From: Candidatus Kerfeldbacteria bacterium RIFOXYC2_FULL_38_9
Lineage (GTDB): Bacteria > Patescibacteriota > Patescibacteriia > UBA9570 > XYC2-FULL-38-9
Assembly (NCBI GenBank): GCA_001818355.1
Contig: MHKJ01000057.1
Span: 19,880-41,866, forward strand
Reading direction: 5' to 3'
DNA: 21,987 nucleotides
Position numbers and translations under genes: made by a program. The notes beneath the pieces were generated by a model. That model saw only the letters and a program-made list of their open reading frames with translations, was not told the origin of the DNA and searched no databases. Shown one piece after another: positions 1-8,108 of this stretch. How positions within the stretch are numbered: the stretch's first letter is position 1; each line of letters starts with the position of its first letter.

Positions 1-1185
1 CCACCAAATATTCGCATCATCGTTCAGCCCTTGTTGCTGAGCATAATACTCTACGTTAGCAGCAAAAATATCCGAATAAGCCTCATTCATTGCTCCAGAT
101 TCTCCGGCATAAACCAATCCACCGGCATAATGAGTAACGCCATGAGCCATTTCATGAGCGGTAATATCCAGTGTTGCTAAAGAAGAATAATTTGTATTAT
201 CTCCATCACCAAACCCCATGACCCAGGCAGTATCGGTATTTGATGATAATGCCCCATAAGCAATATTATTATCTTCGGCATGCACATAAATCTTTGTTTT
301 ACCATCATGGTTATAAACATTTGGCACAGCAAATTTGTCATTATAATAATCATAAACTATTGAGGCAAAATAATGTGCGTCTACAGCTGGTTTTTGGTCA
401 GTATTATCCTTACCCCAAACATCATCATTGTCTTTATACATTTCATCATCACTTGCTTCATAAGTATAATTGTCATCATGAGTTAGTAACTGCTTATCAA
501 CATCTTCCATAAGATAGTAATCAGCACTATCATCCGAGATGTGGTGTGTATTAAAATTGGCTTCCGTTGCATAATAACCATCTCCAGTACCGTTATAAAT
601 CTCATTATATTTTAATAAGACTTTACCGGTTTGAGCATCAATGAATATATGCCAGCGGAATTTTTTTAAATTATTTTTATAAAAAACAAAATGCCAACTC
701 AACTTCGCTGTATCCGCATTAATTAATTTTGAACTTAAAAAAACCAAATTCTTTTTTAACTTGTATTTTTTTATACCCAATGTTTTTATTATTTTTTTTG
801 ATACTTTTAAAGCCTTAGTTACTTTTATTTTAGGATAACTTTTTAAACTAGATAAATCTTTTTCAATACTCCCTGATATTCTTAATAAGTTACCTTTTTT
901 ATCGAAATGTACTCCTAACCCACTTCCGTATACTGTAATATTTCTTTTTGGATACCGTTGCCGAAATTGAACATGTACGATTCCCAAAGGATCACTTGTA
1001 TCTACCGACACGACCTTCAATTGCTTCTCTATTTTTTTTATATGAGCAAATGACTGTTCTTGTTTTAAAAGTTTTAATGCTTGTTTAGTATAATTATGAG
1101 AAGAAGTGGCCGCTTGAGCAGAATGTACAATAATAAATAGTGATGTAATTATTACTAAAGAAAAAGTAATTTTTTTTGTTAACAT
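1..1185 (-). CDS. M4 family (thermolysin-like) secreted metalloprotease, C-terminus cut by window edge
   Basis: Secreted zinc endopeptidase that would digest proteins outside the cell. I translated 395 codons from the ATG at 1185 to the window edge without a stop. Residues 1-25 form a signal peptide (KK, hydrophobic core, cleavage after SAQA). Residues ~64-100 look like the FTP propeptide (VHVQFRQRYP, VYGSGLGVHFDKKG), ~110-195 like a PepSY inhibitory segment (FIDAQTGKVL), and the catalytic domain begins near 200. Zinc ligands and catalytic Glu are visible: DITAHEMAHGVTHYAGG gives H344, E345 and H348, and GAMNEAYSD gives E368. The H344-to-E368 spacing of 24 matches thermolysin (H142-E166). The C-terminal helical domain with the catalytic His lies beyond the edge. 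The start is 45 bp after the stop of the upstream membrane protein, so co-transcription is possible. Family assignment is secure; substrate is unknown. Confidence 0.93.
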   Translation of the reverse strand, partial: MLTKKITFSLVIITSLFIIVHSAQAATSSHNYTKQALKLLKQEQSFAHIKKIEKQLKVVSVDTSDPLGIVHVQFRQRYPKRNITVYGSGLGVHFDKKGNLLRISGSIEKDLSSLKSYPKIKVTKALKVSKKIIKTLGIKKYKLKKNLVFLSSKLINADTAKLSWHFVFYKNNLKKFRWHIFIDAQTGKVLLKYNEIYNGTGDGYYATEANFNTHHISDDSADYYLMEDVDKQLLTHDDNYTYEASDDEMYKDNDDVWGKDNTDQKPAVDAHYFASIVYDYYNDKFAVPNVYNHDGKTKIYVHAEDNNIAYGALSSNTDTAWVMGFGDGDNTNYSSLATLDITAHEMAHGVTHYAGGLVYAGESGAMNEAYSDIFAANVEYYAQQQGLNDDANIWW

Positions 1186-1230
1186 AGATTTTTCCGATTA
1201 TTATTATTTTTGATACTCCTGATATTCAAT

Positions 1231-2211
1231 TTAGTATCGGTGATAATAGTAGTTATAATAATAGTTATAAGCCTCTAATTCCAAGTCGCTTGTGCCACTG
1301 AAAGCGGCCTTAGACATGATGCCAAGTTTGGTAAAATGCGGCGTATAATCAAATTGATTATTCTTTTGGCGATAGCGCGGATAGATGATATTGGTATACA
1401 GATACCATAACGATACGTTGCCGGTCTTTTTTCTTTTTCTTTTTTCATACCAAGCCATAAATTTTGCCGGAAAAACAATCTCTACAAATGGTCCGCAAAG
1501 AAGGAATGGGATAATAATAAAATACCCGAGTTGTACATTGTCGCCTACAATTATTGTTATGCTATACTGCAGAATAACAAGAAAAGCAAAAACAACAAGA
1601 AACAAAAACGCCATTGCTATATGACTCAAAAAACACACCAATGCCAGTATTGATTGTATTTTTGTTTTAGCAAAAATTATTCCAACTTCATCAAGTTGCA
1701 GAACGTGTTTTTCGTGTAAGGCATTAAAATGGCGAATGAGCTTTATGGTGGCTGTATAATTTTGCCGTATACAGATAGGCAGGCGTTTTGGTTGGTTTTG
1801 TGCGTCTGGGTATTCTATAAACAGGGAAATTAGATAATTGGAAAAATGAAAGCGAAATATAGTTTTACTTACATCATGAATACCTATATACAAATTTTCC
1901 TCTGTTATAATACGTACCCGCGCAAGAGGAATAGATTCTTGCAGTATATTTTTTTTATAGTACAACAATTTTTTTGCAGAATTATCCAAAATAATTTTTT
2001 CCGCCTCTAGGGGTTTATCAAAAAATAATGATACAAACGTGATAACACTGAACACAACAAGAAAAATAATAGCTGTATAATCACGAGGTGTCTGTATGAG
2101 GAAAACAAGTGCAAGGATTAAAAATACTGCGCTGAGCAGAAGTTTTAAAAACTGAAAGGTTTTCCCGCCCTGAATAGTAGTTGCGTTTCCTTCTGTGTGT
2201 ATAGTGATCAT
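1231..2211 (-). CDS. hypothetical membrane protein with Tyr-rich C-terminal tail
   Basis: I do not recognise this 326-residue protein. It has two membrane segments near the N-terminus (~21-40 and ~46-64), a soluble domain of ~120 residues (~65-185) with alternating beta-like hydrophobics, a second membrane pair (~188-216 and ~228-248), a basic cytoplasmic-looking stretch (YEKRKRKKTG) and a soluble tail. The layout resembles bacterial PH-like/DUF membrane proteins that carry a small domain between helix pairs, but no diagnostic motif is visible. The last dozen residues are almost all Tyr, Asn and His (YNYYYNYYYHRY). Downstream by 45 bp is the M4 protease, with which it may share a transcript. 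A promoter at 2232-2259 fits the ATG at 2211. Existence is likely; function unknown. Confidence 0.75.
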   Translation of the reverse strand: MITIHTEGNATTIQGGKTFQFLKLLLSAVFLILALVFLIQTPRDYTAIIFLVVFSVITFVSLFFDKPLEAEKIILDNSAKKLLYYKKNILQESIPLARVRIITEENLYIGIHDVSKTIFRFHFSNYLISLFIEYPDAQNQPKRLPICIRQNYTATIKLIRHFNALHEKHVLQLDEVGIIFAKTKIQSILALVCFLSHIAMAFLFLVVFAFLVILQYSITIIVGDNVQLGYFIIIPFLLCGPFVEIVFPAKFMAWYEKRKRKKTGNVSLWYLYTNIIYPRYRQKNNQFDYTPHFTKLGIMSKAAFSGTSDLELEAYNYYYNYYYHRY

Positions 2212-2231
2212 GCGTATTTTTTTACCGTAGT

Positions 2232-2259
2232 ATTGTATTGATAGTGAAGTTTAGCACAA
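2232..2259 (-). promoter_or_regulatory. sigma70-like promoter for the 326-aa membrane protein
   Basis: On the minus strand there is a -35-like TTGTGC (2259-2254), a 16-nt spacer and a -10 TACAAT (2237-2232). The -10 ends 20 nt before the ATG at 2211, giving a leader of roughly 12-14 nt. Confidence 0.45.
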
Positions 2260-2299
2260 AAATCTAAAAATAAAAGCCACATTCCATAACTCAATAACA

Positions 2300-2743
2300 C
2301 TATTTTTTTATGGCATTAATTGTACCACCCCAAGTACAGGATAAATTATTGTGATCATAGCGTCCGATAATTTGTTTCTTGTTGGTAAGTTTCGCTTTGA
2401 TCGCATACGATCCATAATCGTGCAAATAGTTTAAACGAATGCGACGAACATTATTTTTAGTATAAATTTTTCCTTTGGCATCAATGCGATCTGAGGTATC
2501 GTCTGAAAAAAATACGGCGGCGCTGGTAATTTTGCCGTTCTTTTTTGTCTTAATAAGACGAATAATAATAGTACCGTCTTGAGACAGATCGCCTGTACAA
2601 TTGTCGTAAGTATCGTCCCAAGTGCCTAGATATCGACCTTGCCAACGTTTTACATTTACCGCTGAGGCGGTTTGGGGGATGAAGCTATAGCCTAAAGTGG
2701 CGCAGAACACAAAAATACCCACCCAAGATACTATTTTTTTCAT
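2300..2743 (-). CDS. small secreted protein of unknown function
   Basis: The start is placed at the ATG at 2743 ([11 protein letters not shown]...), giving 147 residues. A longer frame reaches 2803, but its extra codons are occupied by a good promoter, so they are unlikely to be translated. Residues 1-~29 are a typical signal peptide (MKK, hydrophobic core, TASA cleavage site). The mature part (~118 residues) is rich in beta-type alternation and polar residues and has two cysteines (DNCTGDL and LSCTWGG) that could form one disulphide linking the N- and C-terminal parts, as in small lipocalin-like or avidin-like barrels. That fold suggestion is inference only. It directly follows the GH114 gene but has its own promoter. 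I do not recognise the family. Confidence 0.7.
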
Positions 2744-2774
2744 AAACACTTTATTTAATAATCTTATTATCTTT

Positions 2775-2803
2775 AGTATACCCAAAAAAGAAATTATAAA
2801 CAA
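2775..2803 (-). promoter_or_regulatory. sigma70-like promoter for the small secreted protein
   Basis: Minus strand: TTGTTT (2803-2798), exactly 17 nt, then TATACT (2780-2775). It begins 3 nt after the stop of the GH114 gene and ends 31 nt before the ATG at 2743, which decides in favour of that downstream start. Confidence 0.6.
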
Positions 2804-2805
2804 GA

Positions 2806-3690
2806 TTAACTACCGCTTAACTCCCTATCCGGATCAGCTCGATATGGAATTATAGGAAAAATTTGATTTTTAGATTTATTTAAATATTCAGCTTCTTTTT
2901 CTTCTTTTATATATTCAACATTCAATATAGTTTTGTTGTGATTGGCAAAACGTTTTAATATTTTTTTACGATATATCTTGTCTGCTTTTGTAGAATTATA
3001 AAATAAATCTTCGATGCCAACACAGTCGATATTGTCCCAATATATATTGCGATATTTTTTACCAGCATCTTCTATGATAGCTTCACCATTTTGCGGACAA
3101 ATAATAACTTCATTGTTGGTATTAAAATTTTCCCTAATTTTTTTTATCAACTTAACCATGCGGTTGGCTGATTTTTTAACTTCATAGCCATGATTGCCCC
3201 AATAATAATATCCGTCGATAATATCTAAATACACTCCATCAAAACCAGCTGCTTCGATGCGGTTGAGATATGGAAGCAATGCATCGTTCCACCAACCATC
3301 ATGCCAATATCTCACCTTATAGTTGCCTTCCCAATTTTCATTCTCTGGTCCTAGCCAGTCTGGCGCAGTATCATTCCAGGCAGTCTGCCAATAAAAGCGG
3401 TATTTCTCTGCTTCGCCGATTGAAAGATAAGCCAGTACAATTTTTCCACTATCCTGTAAGCTTCTTATTTGCTCATTAGTATACGCCTCGTCGTCTGTAC
3501 CGTCTTTTGAATAATCAATAACAATGATATCATATGTTGTCTGTGATAAAGCATTAATATCTGCCTCTTGTAGCTGATAAACCCAAGAATCTGCGCTTGG
3601 CAAATTATTATCCGTAGCCTGAACCGATAAACAAAAAAATATACCGCTAAAAGCTAAACCTAAAATAAATATTTTTTTCATGTTATTCAT
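2806..3690 (-). CDS. GH114-family glycosidase (endo-alpha-1,4-polygalactosaminidase-like), secreted
   Basis: GH114 (the TM1410/MJ1477 group, COG2342) contains TIM-barrel enzymes, some of which cleave galactosaminogalactan. Signal peptide ~4-25 ([16 protein letters not shown]...VQA). Conserved-looking blocks follow in family order: [14 protein letters not shown] (35-48), [11 protein letters not shown] (54-64, D59), [19 protein letters not shown] (83-101, E93), [13 protein letters not shown] (149-161, D156 and D159), VIICPQNGE and VGIEDLFY (224-231). These acidic strand ends are the likely active site. At 294 residues it is a complete single-domain member. The start is either ATG 3690 or ATG 3681; a TATAAT at 3694-3689 overlaps the first ATG and would make 3681 a leaderless start. 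With the M4 protease nearby it suggests a secreted hydrolase set, possibly against host or biofilm surface polymers. Family is likely; exact substrate inferred. Confidence 0.85.
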
Positions 3691-3697
3691 TATATCA
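3689..3697 (-). promoter_or_regulatory. extended -10 promoter overlapping first ATG of GH114 gene
   Basis: Minus strand TG-A-TATAAT (3697-3689) is a perfect extended -10 element. Its last two bases are part of the ATG at 3690, and the next in-frame ATG (3681) lies 7 nt after it, at the expected transcription start. No convincing -35 sits at 17 nt. This favours 3681 as a leaderless start. Confidence 0.5.
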
Positions 3698-4076
3698 AAT
3701 TAGCTTACTGTTTGACCAATAGAAAAAGCCATTTGCATTACGCTTAGCTGGCCATTGCTCAACAACCTACTACCGCCCACTAATTTTTTGTCTGTTTTTT
3801 TGTAACCTAATTATTTTTCTAACTTGTGTTTGGCAGTCCTTGTCGGACGAAATTCGAGGATTTTTTGAGCGAAATGAACTGAGTTAGGTGCGCGAAGTGG
3901 GCAAAAAGGAAGGGGGTTTCGGGGGAAGGAATTTTTGCCCGCTTCTTTCCTCTTTCCCTTTTTTAGCTACCAGAACGGAGGTGGCCGAAATCTTCGCCTG
4001 TGCCCTCTGGGTATGCGTCGGCCGCCACCTAAAAACAAACCATTAAATAACGATTTAATAAAATTAAAACAAGTAC
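3691..4076. other. 386-bp intergenic region holding a structured repeat
   Basis: No convincing gene is seen here. The left 140 bp are unremarkable AT-rich sequence. From 3831 onward it is filled by repeat copy R1 (see that entry), whose GC content is clearly higher than that of the surrounding DNA. The final ~45 bp before the HsdR stop are AT-rich and hold no good terminator. Confidence 0.6.
3831..4029 (+). repeat. structured intergenic repeat, copy R1 (left flank of restriction cassette)
   Basis: Blocks shared with the other copies: TGGCAGTCCTTGTCGGAC (3831-3848; exact reverse complement at 14041-14058), GGACGAAATTCGAG (3845-3858; reverse complement at the right flank), a hairpin core with perfect 9-bp arms GGGCAAAAA (3899-3907) and TTTTTGCCC (3932-3940), and TGGCCGAAATCTTCG (3982-3996; exact reverse complement at 11460-11474). 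A GC-rich terminal hairpin has arms GGTGGCCGA (3980-3988) and TCGGCCGCCACC (4018-4029). No coding capacity is apparent. It is inverted relative to copy R2, and the pair encloses the restriction operon. Confidence 0.8.
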
Positions 4077-6449
4077 TTAAATTTTAATTGAACTTTCTAG
4101 GTCATTAAATATCTTGTTAAATTCTCCATCAAATAATTTATCAACTTCCTGTTTATTACCAATTAATCTTTCAAAAATTGGATTGGCAAAAATCTCATCT
4201 ACTGAAAATTCTTTTTTCTCAATTTTATTAGCCACAAATATATCTTTTATCCTTCGCAATGCTTTGATTTGATCATCAGTGAAATTATATGTGCTTATAT
4301 AATTATTGAAACTCTGCTCAACTCTTTTTTTAACATCTGGTATCTCTTTAATACCAAAAGCGTGCAAAAAGAAATCCCACAGTGTTCCTTGCGGATACTC
4401 ATAGATTTTTTGCAACTGTCCTTCATCTAGATAGATTTCCGGATTTTTTATCAAATCCTTTATCATTTCAAGATCTCCTTCTGTAGGCTCATATTCAGGA
4501 TTTTTCTTAACTTTTTCCTTAATTTTAATAATTTCCGCTTTTTTTGTGCCATCAATTTCTTCTTCAAAAATCTTCCTCGCCTCATCAATTGGAATGTTAT
4601 CAATGACCTTGATGTTATCACCATGAATCAAGACTCTTTGAATCAGATTTTCAGGATCAGGATTTTCAATTATTCCCTTGCCCGTGTCCCAATGTTTGCC
4701 AGAACCTTCTCCTTGACTCGTTGTGCCTCCGGGCAATAAAACCAATTTTTTATTTTCCTTTAGCGTACCTCTTCCGTTGTCCTCCATTCGCTTGCATAGA
4801 CCAACAAAATCAAGCACTTTAAAGCTGAATTTTCCTGTTTTCGGATCAAGCCGCGTTCCACGCCCTAACATTTGAATATATTTACCGACTGATTTTGTGA
4901 GAGCAGAAAAGGCAATGTAGCGAACGCATGGGATATCAACGCCCGTGCTCATAATATCCACGGAAACAGCTATGAACGGTTTTTTGTTAGGCTTCTTAAA
5001 CCATGTTTTTAATACATGGTTCATATCATTATTTTCCGAAATGATAGATTCAGCATAGCGTGTGCCTGATTTTTCAGTTTCCTCATCAAAAATTTCATTC
5101 AATGCGCTTGCCAACATTTGGCAATGCGTCTGACTCACTCCAAAAAGAATGACTTTTTCACCATAAACTGTGTGCTTTTTAATTTCCTCGGCAACTCTCT
5201 GAATTTGTTCTTTGGCTAAGTATTTCCTATTCAATTGTTCCAGTTTTATTTTCTTTGGACTACTGAGCATAATTTTTTTCTGTTCATCCGGATCAAAAAC
5301 GGAATCAAATTCAACCCCTTCTTCTTCTGCCAGCTTCGTCAAATATGTTTTAACTTCCACCACTTCATACGGCGCCAAAAATCCCTCCTCAATTGCTCGA
5401 TCCATCCCAAATTGATAATCCGACTGTCCACTTTCACACCCGAAAAGCTTGTAGGTATCAATGATTGCAAGATCATCTTCGGAAATATTTTTACCCTCTT
5501 TGGCAATTGCTGTCCGTGGAGTAGCAGTAAGTCCCACGCGCGAACATAAAAAATGATCAAAGATTAACTTGCGGCTTATGTTGATTGATCTGTGGCACTC
5601 ATCCACAATCAATAAATCATAAAAGGTATTTGGAATATCCCTGTAGATATTTTCCAAAGTATCAATTACGACAACATGAATATTGGCATGTTTTTGTTGT
5701 CTGAAGTTTGAGGTTTTGAGGCGAGTAGAAGTGTAATCCCTGCCAATCAAACTGAAGCCGTCATCAAGCGCCTGCTGGGCAAGCATTACTCTATCAACAA
5801 CAAATAAAATTTTCTTTGCAATACCAGCGTCCAACAGTGCCTTTGACAGAGCAACTGTCGTTCTAGTTTTGCCCAATCCAGTTGCCATATGCACCAGCAT
5901 TTTTTGTTTGCCTTGCTTGTAATTTTCGATGATCGTTTCTATGCATTCGCGCTGATAATATCTCTCTTTCCCGACTGTTTTATCCATTCCGCCGGCAATA
6001 GAAGTATCAATTTCAATTTTCTTGCCCAAATTCTTTTTCCGTTCCTGCTCAATCTTGAGTTTCATTTCCTCGAGCGACATAAATCCATCTACGCGGCGAA
6101 ATTCACCGGCATCAAATCCTTTCCATGTCGTATCATAGAATAATATTCTTTCCGGCGAACAGGCATACAAAAAACGCGGTTTCAAAACCTGCGAATACAG
6201 AGCTCTCAGTTTTACCAAGCCTCTTTTTTCGTCTTCTAATTTATTTTCAAATACCGCAATAATATCGCCGCTCAAATCAGTCAAAACGATGTCTGGCTTT
6301 ACGCTCTTTTTACCTTCAAATTCTTTTTGTTGTTCCGGAGAAAGTTGATACTCTTGCTGATATAGCAAAGTATCCCCACTTTTCCAGCCGAGTCGTTCAA
6401 GTTCTTTGATTATTTTTAAATCCGTCGATGTAGCTTCGTTAATTTTCAT
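4077..6449 (-). CDS. hsdR: type I restriction enzyme HsdR subunit (EcoEI-type), SF2 translocase/nuclease
   Basis: Motor and nuclease subunit that translocates DNA with ATP and cuts when two complexes collide. 790 residues. The N-terminal nuclease domain shows PD-(D/E)xK-like residues PDIVLTDLS...VFENK (P52 D53, E68, K70). The SF2 helicase core follows: Walker A ATGLGKTR (189-196), VDECHRS (D283-H286 motif II), GLTATPR (motif III, 306-312), STGVDIP (501-507) and QMLGRGTRLDP (motif VI, 526-536). The C-terminal ~190 residues (PQGTLWDFFLHAFG, ending LESSIKI) match the EcoEI HsdR C-terminal domain that docks on the methylase. No frameshift or lost motif is seen, so it looks functional. It is last in the operon, 5 bp after the OLD-type gene. 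It depends on the upstream M-S fusion for target recognition. Confidence 0.93.
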   Translation of the reverse strand: MKINEATSTDLKIIKELERLGWKSGDTLLYQQEYQLSPEQQKEFEGKKSVKPDIVLTDLSGDIIAVFENKLEDEKRGLVKLRALYSQVLKPRFLYACSPERILFYDTTWKGFDAGEFRRVDGFMSLEEMKLKIEQERKKNLGKKIEIDTSIAGGMDKTVGKERYYQRECIETIIENYKQGKQKMLVHMATGLGKTRTTVALSKALLDAGIAKKILFVVDRVMLAQQALDDGFSLIGRDYTSTRLKTSNFRQQKHANIHVVVIDTLENIYRDIPNTFYDLLIVDECHRSINISRKLIFDHFLCSRVGLTATPRTAIAKEGKNISEDDLAIIDTYKLFGCESGQSDYQFGMDRAIEEGFLAPYEVVEVKTYLTKLAEEEGVEFDSVFDPDEQKKIMLSSPKKIKLEQLNRKYLAKEQIQRVAEEIKKHTVYGEKVILFGVSQTHCQMLASALNEIFDEETEKSGTRYAESIISENNDMNHVLKTWFKKPNKKPFIAVSVDIMSTGVDIPCVRYIAFSALTKSVGKYIQMLGRGTRLDPKTGKFSFKVLDFVGLCKRMEDNGRGTLKENKKLVLLPGGTTSQGEGSGKHWDTGKGIIENPDPENLIQRVLIHGDNIKVIDNIPIDEARKIFEEEIDGTKKAEIIKIKEKVKKNPEYEPTEGDLEMIKDLIKNPEIYLDEGQLQKIYEYPQGTLWDFFLHAFGIKEIPDVKKRVEQSFNNYISTYNFTDDQIKALRRIKDIFVANKIEKKEFSVDEIFANPIFERLIGNKQEVDKLFDGEFNKIFNDLESSIKI

Positions 6450-6454
6450 ATTAT

Positions 6455-8104
6455 TTATATGACTTTCAAGGATAAGGCTTTGTTAAGTTCTGGTTTTAGA
6501 TATAATAAATCTGATTCCGTTGCATTATTAATAAAGTAATCGGCTATATTGTTTTTATTATTTTCTAATATCCTCTTCTTAATTGATAGAACATTAATAT
6601 TATTATTATCTGTTTGATATGAAAAATTTTTTTGGTTCGCGACTTCTTTAATGACACCTTCTTGCAGATACCTTTCTATACCATTAAAAGTCTCATCGAG
6701 ATTGGGGTTAGATTTTGAGGGATCAAATTTGTATAATTTAATATTATCACCAATACAATCAAACTGCTTTCGCTCTTTTTCCGTCGCATTCCAATCTAAA
6801 ATTACGTATATCGGTTTTTGTCTACTATTAATTATCAGATGATTGTTTTTTAAATATTTTGCCAGCTGGCTAATGCCACCGGAATTAATTTCTAAATCTT
6901 CATTATCAAAAATAATAAACGATTGATTTATATTCATTAATTGCAACGCTTTATTTATTATTTTCTTGTCTGTTTTCCCCTCTACCAAAATTAGAGGTAA
7001 CGCTTGTTGAAAATGTAGGGCATGTACGAAAGGAGATATACCAATTCTTGATGATTCTAAAATAATTTTCCTATTCTTGCCCCGCTCTACTTGAGAATAA
7101 TCATTATCATTAAATTTTACTAGATATGGTAGATTAGAGTATTGCGGAAAAACATCACTATGGGTTGTGCAAAAAATTTGTATGCGAGATTCATTGCAAA
7201 TTTCATAGAAAAATTTGCCCAATTCGATTTCTAAATTTTTATGTAAAAAAGATTCTGGCTCTTCTATCGCCCAAACTGTTACACCTTTCCAGCCAAAATC
7301 TAAGCTATATGCCGTATCAGCAAAATATAAAACTCGGAACATCAGATGACTTTGGAAACCAGACCCTTGCAACTCTTCGGATATAATTTTTTTATTTTTT
7401 AACTGCACAACATATCCCAATGAAACAACTAAATCTTCAAATGTTTGAGGTGTTAATAACTTAAGATCAAAAACTTCTGGCGATAGATCCTTTACAGGCA
7501 AAGCGATTGGATCTACAAGTGACTTCGAAGCATCGCTCAGAATTTTTAGAATATTCTCAACAGATCCAGGTGAGGTTTTTGATTTTTTAATGCGAGAATT
7601 AAATCTTCTTAGTAATTCCTTTCTTATCCTTTTTTCAGAATCTAAAATTATTTTTGCCGGGTCTCGATGAGCAATTAAATACCTAAACCTTATAAATTTC
7701 AGAAGGTTTTGAGCCTTATCAAATTGATCTTTTCTCGTAGTGACAATCCTTCCTTCTTCTGGTTCTTGATACCCCCATATCTTTGTAATTTCGTAATCGT
7801 CATCAATATTATGAACCGCTTTCTTAAACTGTGGCAATTTTTTTAACTCCCTCGTATCAAAAATGATAGAAATTTTAACTTCTTTCTTTTTACGTTTCTT
7901 TTCTGGAAAATTACCGTCTCTTTCCAATAGAAACTTATACCCGGGTTCTATCTCACCATTAAAAAATAAATTTAGAGCACGAAGAATATTTGACTTCCCA
8001 GAATTATTAAGCCCAACAAAAACATTAAAATTATCACACTCTTCGAGAGATATTTTTTCACATGACCTAAAAGAATAAATTTTTATTGATTTTATGAATT
8101 TCAT
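6455..8104 (-). CDS. OLD-type ATPase with C-terminal TOPRIM nuclease domain, embedded in hsd operon
   Basis: 549 residues. An ABC/SMC-like AAA ATPase: Walker A GLNNSGKS (31-38), signature-like ELQGSGFQ (244-251), Walker B VWAIEEPESFLH (277-288, E281/E282) and switch His in TTHS (H315). A TOPRIM domain follows: LILVEGKTDKK (E375) and YVILDWNATEK (D437, with N at 439 where most OLD TOPRIM domains have a second Asp). This architecture is that of OLD (overcoming lysogenization defect) nucleases, which act in phage defence alone or with partners. It starts 4 bp after hsdMS and ends 5 bp before hsdR, so it is made with the restriction enzyme. Embedded accessory genes are known from hsd loci (the rlo genes of Campylobacter). 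Whether it modulates restriction or is a separate defence function cannot be read from sequence. The D-x-N variation in TOPRIM is worth checking. Confidence 0.85.
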   Translation of the reverse strand: MKFIKSIKIYSFRSCEKISLEECDNFNVFVGLNNSGKSNILRALNLFFNGEIEPGYKFLLERDGNFPEKKRKKKEVKISIIFDTRELKKLPQFKKAVHNIDDDYEITKIWGYQEPEEGRIVTTRKDQFDKAQNLLKFIRFRYLIAHRDPAKIILDSEKRIRKELLRRFNSRIKKSKTSPGSVENILKILSDASKSLVDPIALPVKDLSPEVFDLKLLTPQTFEDLVVSLGYVVQLKNKKIISEELQGSGFQSHLMFRVLYFADTAYSLDFGWKGVTVWAIEEPESFLHKNLEIELGKFFYEICNESRIQIFCTTHSDVFPQYSNLPYLVKFNDNDYSQVERGKNRKIILESSRIGISPFVHALHFQQALPLILVEGKTDKKIINKALQLMNINQSFIIFDNEDLEINSGGISQLAKYLKNNHLIINSRQKPIYVILDWNATEKERKQFDCIGDNIKLYKFDPSKSNPNLDETFNGIERYLQEGVIKEVANQKNFSYQTDNNNINVLSIKKRILENNKNNIADYFINNATESDLLYLKPELNKALSLKVI

Positions 8105-8108
8105 ACTT

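Noticed and set aside
240..512. Plus-strand 90-codon frame rich in His and Tyr
   Set aside because: It is the antisense shadow of the M4 protease catalytic region, which has clear zinc motifs on the other strand.
3899..3940. GGGCAAAAA/TTTTTGCCC hairpin as the terminator of hsdR
   Set aside because: It lies ~135 bp beyond the hsdR stop, has a 24-nt loop and is not directly followed by a T-run; repeat structure explains it better, though it may reduce read-through.
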